DNA of 64,000 nucleotides, from assembly GCA_900538355.1 (NCBI GenBank), contig UPXS01000011.1:12228-76227 (forward strand), in the 5' to 3' direction. The stretch is from an uncultured Veillonella sp. (lineage in GTDB: Bacteria; Bacillota; Negativicutes; Veillonellales; Veillonellaceae). Both the position numbers and the translations under genes were made by a program. Under the pieces are notes generated by a model. The model ran no database searches. It had not been told where the DNA came from and was given only the letters and a program-made list of their open reading frames with translations. Every line of letters begins with the position of its first letter. Position 1 is the stretch's first letter. Shown here piece after piece: positions 1 to 6,837 of this stretch.

Positions 1-1
1 C

Positions 2-1030
2 GATGTAGAGGATATTATCTATACAACGAGACAACGAATAAACACCTTATTTAGCGGTCATGATCCATCTCACGTCACCTTTACTCAGAATGTGACAATG
101 AGCTTGAACATGGTCATCAAGGGCCTGTTGAAAGCCGGTGATCATGTACTTGTTAGCGCTATGGAGCACAACGCAGTCATGAGACCACTTACTCAACTAC
201 TTGAACAAGGTATTACCTTTGATATTATCCCTTGCGACAAAACTGGCTCCGTCCAACTTGAAAGTATAGAATCTCTCATTCGCCCCAATACAGTGGCTAT
301 GATTATCAATCACGCATCCAATGTATGTGGTACCGTACAACCTATTGAATCAATTGGTGCTATCTGCAAGGCTCACAATCTACACTTCATTGTAGATGCA
401 GCTCAAACGGCAGGTGTCATCCCTATTGATGTGAAAGCATGTCATATAGACGCACTATGCTTTACAGGTCATAAAGGATTATTAGGCCCCCAAGGTATTG
501 GTGGTATTATTTTGACCAAAGAAATGGCTCAGACCTTAACCCCACTTATTGCTGGCGGTACAGGCAGCTTTTCACATTTAGAAACGATGCCTACCAACAT
601 GCCCGACGCCTTTGAAGCAGGCACGTTAAATCTACCTGGCATCATCGGCCTCAATGAAGGACTTTCCTACATCAAATCGGTCGGCATGAAGAACATTCAT
701 AACCACGAGCTAGCGTTGACCAATGCCTTCCTCGAAGGTTTACGTTCAATAACTGGAGTTAACATCATCGGCAAACAAGATATCCAAGATAGAACAGCCG
801 TCATATCTATCACAATTGATGATATGGATGCTGCTAGTATTGCATACGAACTAGAGTCAAAGTATCACATCATGACACGGGTCGGACTACACTGTGCTCC
901 AAGAGCACACCAAGCGCTAGGTACCTATCCAGAAGGAACCGTGCGCTTCTCCTTTGGCTATGCCAACACACTTGAAGATGTGGAGGTTGCATTATCTGCA
1001 CTACATACAATCATAAAGAATAGTAAATAA
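2..1030 (+). CDS. Cysteine desulfurase family protein (5' end outside window)
   Basis: PLP-dependent class V aminotransferase fold of the SufS/CsdB type, which takes sulfur (or selenium) from cysteine (or selenocysteine). The open frame continues to the window edge and reads DVEDIIYTTRQRINTLF before the conserved TQNVTMSLN segment, so the internal GTG at 92 is not the start. The PLP-lysine motif FTGHKGLLGPQGIGG and the catalytic-cysteine motif RVGLHCAPRAH near the C-terminus are both present, as is the usual FSFGYANT tail. The closest match by recall is the TIGR01977 (EF2568-like) subfamily, a marker of selenium-dependent molybdenum hydroxylase systems, whose other markers lie at 11.5-13.6 and 41.5-48.4 kb. 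The family is seen in the sequence; the selenium role is inferred. Confidence 0.88.
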   Translation, partial: DVEDIIYTTRQRINTLFSGHDPSHVTFTQNVTMSLNMVIKGLLKAGDHVLVSAMEHNAVMRPLTQLLEQGITFDIIPCDKTGSVQLESIESLIRPNTVAMIINHASNVCGTVQPIESIGAICKAHNLHFIVDAAQTAGVIPIDVKACHIDALCFTGHKGLLGPQGIGGIILTKEMAQTLTPLIAGGTGSFSHLETMPTNMPDAFEAGTLNLPGIIGLNEGLSYIKSVGMKNIHNHELALTNAFLEGLRSITGVNIIGKQDIQDRTAVISITIDDMDAASIAYELESKYHIMTRVGLHCAPRAHQALGTYPEGTVRFSFGYANTLEDVEVALSALHTIIKNSK

Positions 1031-1044
1031 TACTTATCAACGTT

Positions 1045-1074
1045 AAGGCTATATACTTCGGTATATAGCCTTTT
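1045..1074. terminator. Bidirectional hairpin terminator
   Basis: Twelve-base-pair stem (AAGGCTATATAC / GTATATAGCCTT) with a TTCG tetraloop and T/A-rich flanks, lying between two convergent genes: the cysteine desulfurase and the NifB-like operon. Confidence 0.75.
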
Positions 1075-1080
1075 ATACTT

Positions 1081-1911
1081 CTAGGCTTCACACAAACGGC
1101 CAATAGCATCAGCTCTACAGCGCTTACAGTGCGTCATCTGTGGCACATAGTGACCAATAAATTGACGCATGTTATCGATTTCTTCTGAAGTCGGACCTCG
1201 GTGATGTTCAAAGGCTGTATCATGAACTGGAATCATAGCAATACAGTTCATCAAATCTACGCCCCATGCTTCTGCTTGTTTAGCAATGGCTGGTACATGG
1301 TCCATATTGACATCAGGCACTACTACAGTATTAATTTTAACAATTATATTCTTTTCCTTTAATTTTCGGATACTTTCAGCCTGACGCTCTAACAAGATAC
1401 GAGCCCCATCGATACCCTTGTAGATATTCCCCTCATAGCGAACCATGGAATACACATGTTTTGCAATTTCTGGATCGATAGCATTAGCCGTAATCGTAAC
1501 ATGAGTAATCCCTAAATCAGCGATTTCATCGACATAATCAGGCACTGCTAAGCCATTACTAGATAAACAGAGCATGACGTGAGGGAAATCGTTTTTAACG
1601 AGGCGGAATGTTTCTAGTGTCTTATCCGCATCACACATAGGATCCCCTGGGCCTGCAATGCCTACTACAGAGATATCTTGACGAGCTTCAAACACCTTGT
1701 GCACAAAGGCCGCTGCCTCTTGTGGTGTATAAACGTGCTGCGTCACGCCCGGTCTATTTTCATTCGCACAGTCGTACTTACGATTACAATAATTACATTG
1801 AATATTACAATTCGGCGCTACTGGTAAATGTAAGCGTCCCCAATTAGCAGAAGCAGCCTTGTTGTAACATGGATGATTTTGTAGGAAACTTTGTCCTTGA
1901 ATTTCTTTCAT
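1081..1911 (-). CDS. nifB: NifB-like radical SAM protein (stand-alone, no NifX domain)
   Basis: Radical SAM protein with the NifB signature almost throughout. HPCYN is followed by VAPNCNIQCNYCNRKYDC, which carries the CxxxCxxC cluster motif. Next come GIAGPGDPMC, CLSSNGLAVPDYVD, DLGITHVTITANAIDPEI, and finally HCKRCRADAIG, whose two cysteines in NifB bind a precursor [4Fe-4S] cluster. NifB fuses two [4Fe-4S] clusters and inserts a carbide to make NifB-co, the nitrogenase cofactor core. At 276 residues this is the short form without the C-terminal NifX/NafY domain. It starts 2 bases after the polyferredoxin gene, with AAAGG upstream of ATG, and is the last gene of the operon. No nifHDK or nifEN genes are in the window, so the product and client enzyme are unknown. 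It could also be a divergent NifB relative with another role. Confidence 0.8.
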   Translation of the reverse strand: MKEIQGQSFLQNHPCYNKAASANWGRLHLPVAPNCNIQCNYCNRKYDCANENRPGVTQHVYTPQEAAAFVHKVFEARQDISVVGIAGPGDPMCDADKTLETFRLVKNDFPHVMLCLSSNGLAVPDYVDEIADLGITHVTITANAIDPEIAKHVYSMVRYEGNIYKGIDGARILLERQAESIRKLKEKNIIVKINTVVVPDVNMDHVPAIAKQAEAWGVDLMNCIAMIPVHDTAFEHHRGPTSEEIDNMRQFIGHYVPQMTHCKRCRADAIGRLCEA

Positions 1912-1913
1912 AA

Positions 1914-2720
1914 TTAACCTTTCCGACCAAATCTAATAGCATCTTTATGGCATACATGTAAGCAATCACCACAGTTGGTGCAATTCATTTCATTTGGTCG
2001 TGTTCCCATTTCACAAACACGTAGACACGCATCACAATCGTCACAATCACTAGTTTTATATACTTTAAAAATGGAAATTTTACGTAATAATTCCATTACC
2101 CCACCAAATGGACATACAAAGCGACACCATGCATTGGCGATGATAAGGGAACCTGCAATAATGGACACGACCGTTATAGTGCGAGCCGCCCAATACCATT
2201 CGGAGAACTGCATAGATAAAATGACAGCATTAAAATATTCATCGCTCGTCCGAATTGGAATCATAATACGAGGATTACCAAATTTGAAGTATACTACGAG
2301 CCCTAAAATTATAGTGACTACCATGCCGAGTTGAAGAAAACGCATATAATTCTTACGATTTCTTAGTGGTCCCATAGATATTTTTCCTAGCATTTGGTTA
2401 ACCCACCCACTTGGGCAGAACCAACTACAGAATGCTCGACCAAAGAATACGACCATAATTGGCAGAATAATCCACCAAGCATAGAAATATGTGGTAATGC
2501 GGCCCCAGCAGGTAATCATGGAACAGCTTTCACAGTTAACAAAAGGCACGATATAGGGGCATCGGAATATACCATAATATACCCATTTCCCCATAATAAA
2601 GAGGAATATAAACTGTACAATACGACGCCAAAGCGTTAAATTCTTAGGGGCTTGTTTACCAGATATACCAGAACTGCCTTGAGCCCCACAGGATGTAGAT
2701 GACGGACAATGACTACACAT
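1914..2720 (-). CDS. NapH/CcoG-like membrane polyferredoxin
   Basis: Integral membrane iron-sulfur protein of 268 residues. Membrane segments lie near residues 30-50, 75-95, 125-145 and 180-200. Cytoplasm-facing motifs GRAFCSWFCPSG and WCRFVCPFGG are typical of NapH, NosR and CcoG. Two C-terminal [4Fe-4S] motifs follow (CDDCDACLRVC and CTNCGDCLHVC). The N-terminus is cysteine-rich (MCSHCPSSTSCG), which is unusual and may bind another metal centre. Such proteins move electrons from the quinone pool or ferredoxins to partner enzymes. It overlaps the end of the upstream binding-protein gene by 8 bases and is followed after 2 bases by the NifB-like gene, so it could supply electrons for that radical SAM enzyme or for a periplasmic partner. 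The specific role is inferred. Confidence 0.82.
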   Translation of the reverse strand: MCSHCPSSTSCGAQGSSGISGKQAPKNLTLWRRIVQFIFLFIMGKWVYYGIFRCPYIVPFVNCESCSMITCWGRITTYFYAWWIILPIMVVFFGRAFCSWFCPSGWVNQMLGKISMGPLRNRKNYMRFLQLGMVVTIILGLVVYFKFGNPRIMIPIRTSDEYFNAVILSMQFSEWYWAARTITVVSIIAGSLIIANAWCRFVCPFGGVMELLRKISIFKVYKTSDCDDCDACLRVCEMGTRPNEMNCTNCGDCLHVCHKDAIRFGRKG

Positions 2721-3576
2721 CTTTCACACCAAACCTTTCTATCAAATCGAGACCTCTCGCACTATGAACGGATGTAAATCCGTGATTTTCTAAGATTTGT
2801 TGTCCTTCTTGGGACCGTGTAAATTCAATATAATCTGCAGCCAGTGCACGATCTTGTACATATTTCATTGTATTAATGGTGAAAGTAAGTGGTGCAGGCG
2901 GCACAAATTGTGCAGGAATGGGGAAGTACTCTATACGATCCTTAAACCGATCATGGGTAGTAAGGCGCTTTTCAATGATAGATACATCCGCTTTACCTTC
3001 GACAAGATCACACATCATGGAGATTACACAAGCACTTTCGGCAATCATGTTTTTCATAATGCCATCGGTTAATCCAGAGAGCTTCATAATCCCTTTTACA
3101 GAGGCACTACCAGGAGGTGATGCACCTAATGGCAACATAACGCGTACACCGGGCTCTGCCATATCCTTCAAATCCCTAATCCCGGCAGGGTTCCCCTTAG
3201 GTGTAACGATGACGTAATCCGTAAAACATAATGGTTCAAACGCGATACTTACGCCCTTTTTGCGCATATTTTTCGCTAGATCCAAACCACGAGCCCCAAA
3301 GACTTCGGTGCGGCTTTTTTCGGCAAGCAGTGATTTACCAATAGCACCTGCAAAGGCACCAGTGTACTGAATATTGTGCCCTGTGTGCATCGTATAGACT
3401 TGGTTTAAATCGAGAAATGCTTCCGACAAACCTCCACAAGTCCATACTTGCAATGAATCAGACTGTGTTGGCTTATAGGCACCTCGTATAAACGACGGTA
3501 CCGCTGACGCGGCTGCTAACGCTAAAGCACCACCAATAAACTGGCGACGGGATATATCCTTTTTCAAAAATCCCAT
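2713..3576 (-). CDS. Tat-exported ModA-like substrate-binding protein
   Basis: Periplasmic binding protein of the type II (ModA/PstS-like) fold. The N-terminus has a twin-arginine signal (SRRQFIGGALALAAASA), unlike the lipoprotein ModA at 21.3 kb. The body carries DYVIVTPKGNPAGI, then GASPPGSASVKGIM and a C-terminal SQEGQQILENHGF, as in oxyanion-binding proteins. The start at 3576 is chosen over an ATG 18 bases upstream because AAAGGTGG lies 7 bases before it. No permease or ATPase gene is beside it; instead it heads an operon with the polyferredoxin and the NifB-like protein. Tat export suggests folding, and perhaps metal or cofactor loading, in the cytoplasm. The ligand is unknown; molybdate, tungstate or another oxyanion is a guess. 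Confidence 0.75.
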   Translation of the reverse strand: MGFLKKDISRRQFIGGALALAAASAVPSFIRGAYKPTQSDSLQVWTCGGLSEAFLDLNQVYTMHTGHNIQYTGAFAGAIGKSLLAEKSRTEVFGARGLDLAKNMRKKGVSIAFEPLCFTDYVIVTPKGNPAGIRDLKDMAEPGVRVMLPLGASPPGSASVKGIMKLSGLTDGIMKNMIAESACVISMMCDLVEGKADVSIIEKRLTTHDRFKDRIEYFPIPAQFVPPAPLTFTINTMKYVQDRALAADYIEFTRSQEGQQILENHGFTSVHSARGLDLIERFGVKDV

Positions 3577-3820
3577 GTACTTACCACCTTTCACTGAACT
3601 TTACAGTACTAAGCATATACTCACATTATAGTATAAAAACCATAAGCTTTCCTGATTATATGCATAAGTTTTATTAATTCGGCTATATAGATTAATCATA
3701 TAGAATCCGACTTTAAAGGTATTATTATAAATTTTCATCATATATTTCTATATCTATTATATTGAATATTTATTACACTCAGTAAATATGATAATCCCTG
3801 AGAATCAAAGGAATAAAAAA

Positions 3821-3847
3821 GAGACTATGCGTTAAAGGCATAGTCTC
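3821..3847 (-). terminator. Distal hairpin terminator of the rpsF-ssb-rpsR operon
   Basis: Ten-base-pair stem (GAGACTATGC / GCATAGTCTC). On the reverse strand it is followed by a run of six T. It is the second of two tandem reverse-strand terminators. The rest of 3577-3905 is AT-rich with no open frame; it should hold the promoter of the binding-protein operon, but I cannot place it confidently. Confidence 0.7.
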
Positions 3848-3863
3848 TATTCATAAAAGCAAA

Positions 3864-3895
3864 AAGGCGATACAACCAAATGGTTGTACCGCCTT
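3864..3895 (-). terminator. Terminator of the rpsF-ssb-rpsR operon
   Basis: A long stem (AAGGCGGTACAACCA paired with TGGTTGTATCGCCTT on the reverse strand) followed by T residues, 10 bases beyond the rpsR stop codon. Confidence 0.8.
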
Positions 3896-3905
3896 GATTC
3901 ATCAA

Positions 3906-4136
3906 TTATTCAGCAGTGAATGGCAATAAAGCAATTGCACGTGCACGTTTGATAGATGTAGTCAATTTGCGTTGATGTTTTGCGCAAGTACCGGAAATAC
4001 GACGAGGTAAGATTTTGCCGCGTTCAGTCGTAAAACGACGAAGTTTAGCAACGTCTTTATAGTCGATTTGATCGATATGGTCTGCACAGAAAACGCATAC
4101 TTTTCTTCTTGGCTTTCTGCCTCTATCTCTTCTCAT
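3906..4136 (-). CDS. rpsR: 30S ribosomal protein S18
   Basis: Ribosomal protein S18 of 76 residues, a small-subunit platform protein that binds 16S rRNA as a dimer with S6. The family core is intact: VCVFCADHIDQIDYKDV, LRRFTTERGKILPRRISG, TCAKHQRKLTTSIKRAR. The paired cysteines (CVFC) suggest a zinc-binding-type S18. It is the last gene of the conserved rpsF-ssb-rpsR operon, 39 bases after ssb, with AGGAGGATT before the ATG. Expression is probably controlled by the S6:S18 leader upstream of rpsF. Confidence 0.98.
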   Translation of the reverse strand: MRRDRGRKPRRKVCVFCADHIDQIDYKDVAKLRRFTTERGKILPRRISGTCAKHQRKLTTSIKRARAIALLPFTAE

Positions 4137-4175
4137 TGCGAATCCTCCTTTTCGAATTAGTAGGAGTCCCTGACA

Positions 4176-4574
4176 CTAGAACGGGATGTTTTCGTCATCG
4201 CCGCCTGTACTGAAACTATCAAAATTGGACCCACCTTCGAAAGAATTAGTATTCATATCAAGGGATTGGCCCACAAAGTTCGCTACTACTTCAGTAACGT
4301 ACCGTTTTTGACCGTCCTGAGTCTCGTAAGAACGAGTTTGCAAACGACCTTCTACAAAGCAACGACTGCCTTTACGAAGATTGCCTGCCGCTTCACCAAG
4401 TTTACCCCAAGCAACGCAGTTGATGAAAGCAGTTTGTTCTTTCGTCTCATTTGTTGTGGAATCAATATAGGTGTTTGTGGCAGCTACTGTGAAAGTTGCT
4501 ACTGCACGACCAGTTTTGGTATAGCGTACTTCAGGATCACGAGCTAAATTACCTAGAATTTGTACAGAGTTCAT
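4176..4574 (-). CDS. ssb: Single-stranded DNA-binding protein
   Basis: SSB of 132 residues that coats single-stranded DNA in replication and repair. An N-terminal OB fold (MNSVQILGNLARDPEVRYT through VEGRLQTRSYETQDGQKRY) is followed by a short glycine/serine-rich linker and the acidic tip DDENIPF, which recruits partner proteins. It is shorter than E. coli SSB (178 residues), mainly through the linker, as is common in Firmicutes. It sits between rpsF (19 bases upstream) and rpsR, with a strong GGAGG ribosome binding site. Confidence 0.97.
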   Translation of the reverse strand: MNSVQILGNLARDPEVRYTKTGRAVATFTVAATNTYIDSTTNETKEQTAFINCVAWGKLGEAAGNLRKGSRCFVEGRLQTRSYETQDGQKRYVTEVVANFVGQSLDMNTNSFEGGSNFDSFSTGGDDENIPF

Positions 4575-4593
4575 GTTTTCCTCCAGGCTTTAA

Positions 4594-4878
4594 TTATGCT
4601 TCGTGTTTAACAATTAGATGTCTTAGGACTTCATCGTTGATTTTCAATACACGATCGATTTCTTTGATTTCAGCAGGAGCTGCTTCAAAGTTGATCAATA
4701 CATAGAAACCGTCAGTGAATTTCTTCACAGCGTAAGCAAGACGACGCTTGCCCCAACGATCTACCTTTTCTACTGTGCCGCCTACACGAGCAATTAAAGC
4801 TTCTACTTTTTCAATAACAGCGTTAGTTGCTTCCTCTTCAGCTGGTTTCACAATAAACATGACTTCGTATTTGTTCAT
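4594..4878 (-). CDS. rpsF: 30S ribosomal protein S6
   Basis: Ribosomal protein S6 of 94 residues, first gene of rpsF-ssb-rpsR. It has the expected MNKYEVMFIVKP start, VDRWGKRRLAYAVKKF centre and DEVLRHLIVK end. It binds S18 on the platform of the small subunit. The ribosome binding site AGGAGGTG lies in a leader that can fold to hide it (see 4886-4936), consistent with feedback control by free S6:S18. Confidence 0.98.
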   Translation of the reverse strand: MNKYEVMFIVKPAEEEATNAVIEKVEALIARVGGTVEKVDRWGKRRLAYAVKKFTDGFYVLINFEAAPAEIKEIDRVLKINDEVLRHLIVKHEA

Positions 4879-4885
4879 ACAAAAT

Positions 4886-4936
4886 CACCTCCTCTTTCGG
4901 ACTAATGCCCCTATCGACACATAGGGGTAGGAAGTG
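4886..4936 (-). promoter_or_regulatory. S6:S18-type autoregulatory leader of rpsF
   Basis: In the reverse-strand RNA, CACUUCCU (4929-4936) can pair over eight positions, one of them G-U, with AGGAGGUG (4886-4893), which contains the rpsF ribosome binding site. Inside lies a second seven-pair stem, CCUAU-type (4921-4927 with 4908-4914). An unpaired CCG lies at 4898-4900. Published S6:S18 leaders use a CCG bulge next to a hairpin as the protein-binding site. The pairing is seen here; protein binding is inferred from the family. Confidence 0.7.
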
Positions 4937-4979
4937 CTTACCATCAATAAGCCTTACTATTATAACCTAAAAAAAGAAT

Positions 4980-5013
4980 GAAAGCAAGAGCTCAAATTTA
5001 AGCCCTTGCTTTC
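4980..5013 (-). terminator. Terminator of the MFS gene
   Basis: Thirteen-base-pair stem (GAAAGCAAGAGCT / AGCCCTTGCTTTC, small mismatches) followed on the reverse strand by a T-rich run, 8 bases beyond the transporter stop codon. Confidence 0.75.
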
Positions 5014-5020
5014 ACCAATA

Positions 5021-6205
5021 TTATATACGATTATATTTTTCATCTTCAGGAAAGGCGATAATGGCGCAAATAATAACAAATAATGTAATGACCCCCATCA
5101 TAGGATCTGCCGTATCGTTTGGTAAGAAGGTAAGCATCAACGATGATACAATACCACTACCATATTGCATAGCACCTAGTAATGCCGCCCCAGACCCAGC
5201 CATTCTACCTGCTCTATCTAATGCTAATGCATTTGTTACAGCTGCAATGATACCATTCATGGAGAAGAATAAGAAGCAGCCAATAACGATTAACCACAGT
5301 GAATGGTAACCTAAAACCATCAAGCCCATTACAACGGATACACAAATAGCTGCAAATAATGTGGCATATCGCAATAATCTATCAAGGCGTATAGCACTTA
5401 CAATACGACGATTGATGGCGCTCAGTAACATGACACCAATAATATTAACAGAAAATAGATAACCAAAATACTCTTTTGGCACTTCGTAGACATCAATATA
5501 TACATAAGGCGATCCTGTTAAAAACGCATAGATAGCAATGTAAAACGAGCTAACACATAGCGTATATTTCATAAAGCCTTTGTTGCGTAATAAAATCCAA
5601 TAATTATTATAGGTATGGCTTATAGATTTTTTACTGCGCTTCTCTACTGGATGTGTTTCAGGAATGACTAATACGGCAACAAGCATTAGAATACCGATGG
5701 CAACAAGCAACCAAAATATGGAATGCCATGTATACCATACGAGTAGATGCCCTGCTAGCATCGGCCCTGCAATAGGTGCTATAGCCATAACAATGGCTAA
5801 TGTAGATAGCATTTTAGCCGCTTCTGTCCGACCATATAAGTCACGAATCATAGCCCGTGATAACATAGGACCTACGCAGGCACCAAAGGCCTGGAATACG
5901 CGCCAAGCTAGTAATTCTAGCATAGATGAACTCAAGGCACAGCCTACTGAGCCTATGATAAATAAGACTATCCCTATAATCAGCGGCTTCTTACGACCAA
6001 TTTTATCGCTAACAGCTCCCCAAAAAAGCTGGGCTAGCGCAAAACCTATTAAGAAACCAGTCAACGTTAACTCTGCATCACCCTTGAGATCACGTCCCAT
6101 CTCTGGCATGGCAGGCAAATAAATATCCGTCGACAACGACGTAAACGCCATCAAGGCACTTAATATAGAAGTAAAAAGCCATCCTTTATTGCTAATCGTC
6201 AGCAT
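5021..6205 (-). CDS. MFS multidrug exporter, Bcr/CflA family
   Basis: Inner-membrane proton-driven exporter of 394 residues with about twelve predicted membrane segments. The N-terminal region FTSLSTDIYLPAMPEMGRDL and the loop motif GAVSDKIGRKKPL are typical of Bcr/CflA drug-resistance transporters, as is FQAFGACVGPMLSRAMIRD in segment 4. The start at 6205 is preceded by AAAGTGGTG. It is a single-gene unit with its own terminator. The natural substrate cannot be read from sequence; homologues export bicyclomycin, chloramphenicol or other compounds. Confidence 0.88.
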   Translation of the reverse strand: MLTISNKGWLFTSILSALMAFTSLSTDIYLPAMPEMGRDLKGDAELTLTGFLIGFALAQLFWGAVSDKIGRKKPLIIGIVLFIIGSVGCALSSSMLELLAWRVFQAFGACVGPMLSRAMIRDLYGRTEAAKMLSTLAIVMAIAPIAGPMLAGHLLVWYTWHSIFWLLVAIGILMLVAVLVIPETHPVEKRSKKSISHTYNNYWILLRNKGFMKYTLCVSSFYIAIYAFLTGSPYVYIDVYEVPKEYFGYLFSVNIIGVMLLSAINRRIVSAIRLDRLLRYATLFAAICVSVVMGLMVLGYHSLWLIVIGCFLFFSMNGIIAAVTNALALDRAGRMAGSGAALLGAMQYGSGIVSSLMLTFLPNDTADPMMGVITLFVIICAIIAFPEDEKYNRI

Positions 6206-6309
6206 AAAGACACCACTTTCATATAAAATCGCACGATAATATGTATGTATTTAAATTATATCAAAAACAAAGTTAATCCTATATAGTTTTGATATTTTTC
6301 AATAAAAAA

Positions 6310-6328
6310 GCGTAGTAAAACACTACGC
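6310..6328 (-). terminator. Small reverse-strand terminator upstream of the MFS gene
   Basis: Seven-base-pair stem (GCGTAGT / ACTACGC) followed on the reverse strand by six T. No gene lies on the reverse strand between here and 6837, so it would stop a non-coding antisense transcript, possibly read-through of the RNA proposed at 6526-6632. Confidence 0.55.
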
Positions 6329-6381
6329 AAAAATTGGCATATAACCAAATGTCAATTCTATTTTTCCTAAAATTACATTGA

Positions 6382-6387
6382 TATACT
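6382..6387 (+). promoter_or_regulatory. Probable -10 element of the small membrane peptide gene
   Basis: TATACT at 6382-6387. No clear -35 hexamer is visible at the right distance. A start near 6394 would give a leader of about 47 bases that contains the hairpin hiding the ribosome binding site. Confidence 0.4.
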
Positions 6388-6417
6388 AATGCTAAGAGTC
6401 ATCACGTGAGTTAGGCC

Positions 6418-6435
6418 CATCACCGAAAGGTGGTG
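6418..6435 (+). promoter_or_regulatory. Hairpin hiding the ribosome binding site of the small peptide gene
   Basis: CATCACC-GAAA-GGTGGTG: seven base pairs (one G-U) closed by a stable GAAA tetraloop. The 3' arm is the ribosome binding site of the ORF that starts at 6441. Such occlusion is common in type I toxin mRNAs. Confidence 0.65.
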
Positions 6436-6440
6436 ATACT

Positions 6441-6518
6441 ATGAGCAAATTCGAAAAGTACTACTTAATTCTTTTTGTAATTTCCATAGCAATATCACTC
6501 TTTGCACTATTCAAGTAA
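6441..6518 (+). CDS. 25-residue single-pass membrane peptide, candidate type I toxin
   Basis: Short ORF encoding MSKFEKYYLILFVISIAISL followed by FALFK. A charged N-terminus leads into one hydrophobic segment (residues 8-23) and a terminal lysine, the layout of Fst/TxpA/BsrG-like toxins that damage the inner membrane. The ribosome binding site GGTGGTG is strong but buried in a GAAA-tetraloop hairpin. The 3' region holds two copies of AGCCTAACGC and a terminator, and a reverse-strand promoter and terminator could make an antisense RNA over it. I do not recognise the peptide by name. The toxin role is inferred from size, hydrophobicity and locus structure. A chance ORF is possible but less likely given the start context. 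Confidence 0.55.
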   Translation: MSKFEKYYLILFVISIAISLFALFK

Positions 6519-6525
6519 TGTAAAG

Positions 6526-6632
6526 ATAAAAGCCTAACGCAACAAAGTATACAAAATACTCGCACGCTAGGCAATTCTCTCAAAACATTTATAAGATGAG
6601 CCTAACGCTACCACACGTTGATGGCTCTCTTT
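6526..6632 (-). ncRNA. Candidate antisense antitoxin RNA
   Basis: On the reverse strand TATAAT at 6639-6644 could start an RNA near 6632. It would run over the 3' end of the small peptide mRNA and stop at an interrupted hairpin (6532-6573; outer pairs GCCTA/TAGGC, inner AGTAT/ATACT) that is followed by TTTTATCTTT. This converging, overlapping layout is like TxpA/RatA and BsrG/SR4. The RNA itself is predicted, not observed, and the -35 element is weak. Confidence 0.42.
6531..6608 (+). repeat. Pair of 10-base direct repeats in the candidate toxin 3' region
   Basis: AGCCTAACGC occurs at 6531-6540 and again at 6599-6608. Seven bases of each copy (GCCTAAC) are complementary to GTTAGGC at 6410-6416 in the 5' leader, which would allow the 5'-3' long-range pairing known from several type I toxin mRNAs. 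Confidence 0.6.
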
Positions 6633-6636
6633 TTAT
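6598..6636 (+). terminator. Terminator of the small peptide transcript
   Basis: GAGCC-TAACG paired with CGTTG-(AT)-GGCTC, followed by CTCTTTTTATTT on the forward strand. Confidence 0.65.
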
Positions 6637-6774
6637 TTATTATACATCAAAAGCGAAATTTCTAAAAGGAATTATAAAATAAATGGTTTCGAGTAATAAA
6701 TTCCCCATATTCCCCTCTTTTATATAAAAAATACTTACACTATTTAGATTAAAGAAAAATTCTATAGAAAATCC

Positions 6775-6803
6775 TTGCGTCATTATTCTATATAATTTAC
6801 TAT
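6775..6803 (+). promoter_or_regulatory. Promoter of dapL
   Basis: TTGCGT (6775-6780), 17-base spacer, TACTAT (6798-6803). Transcription would start about 30 bases before the dapL ATG, which has AAAAGGAG upstream. The stretch 6645-6774 holds nothing else I can support. Confidence 0.5.
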
Positions 6804-6837
6804 ATATAGAGAAATCTGATTATAAAAAGGAGTCATC

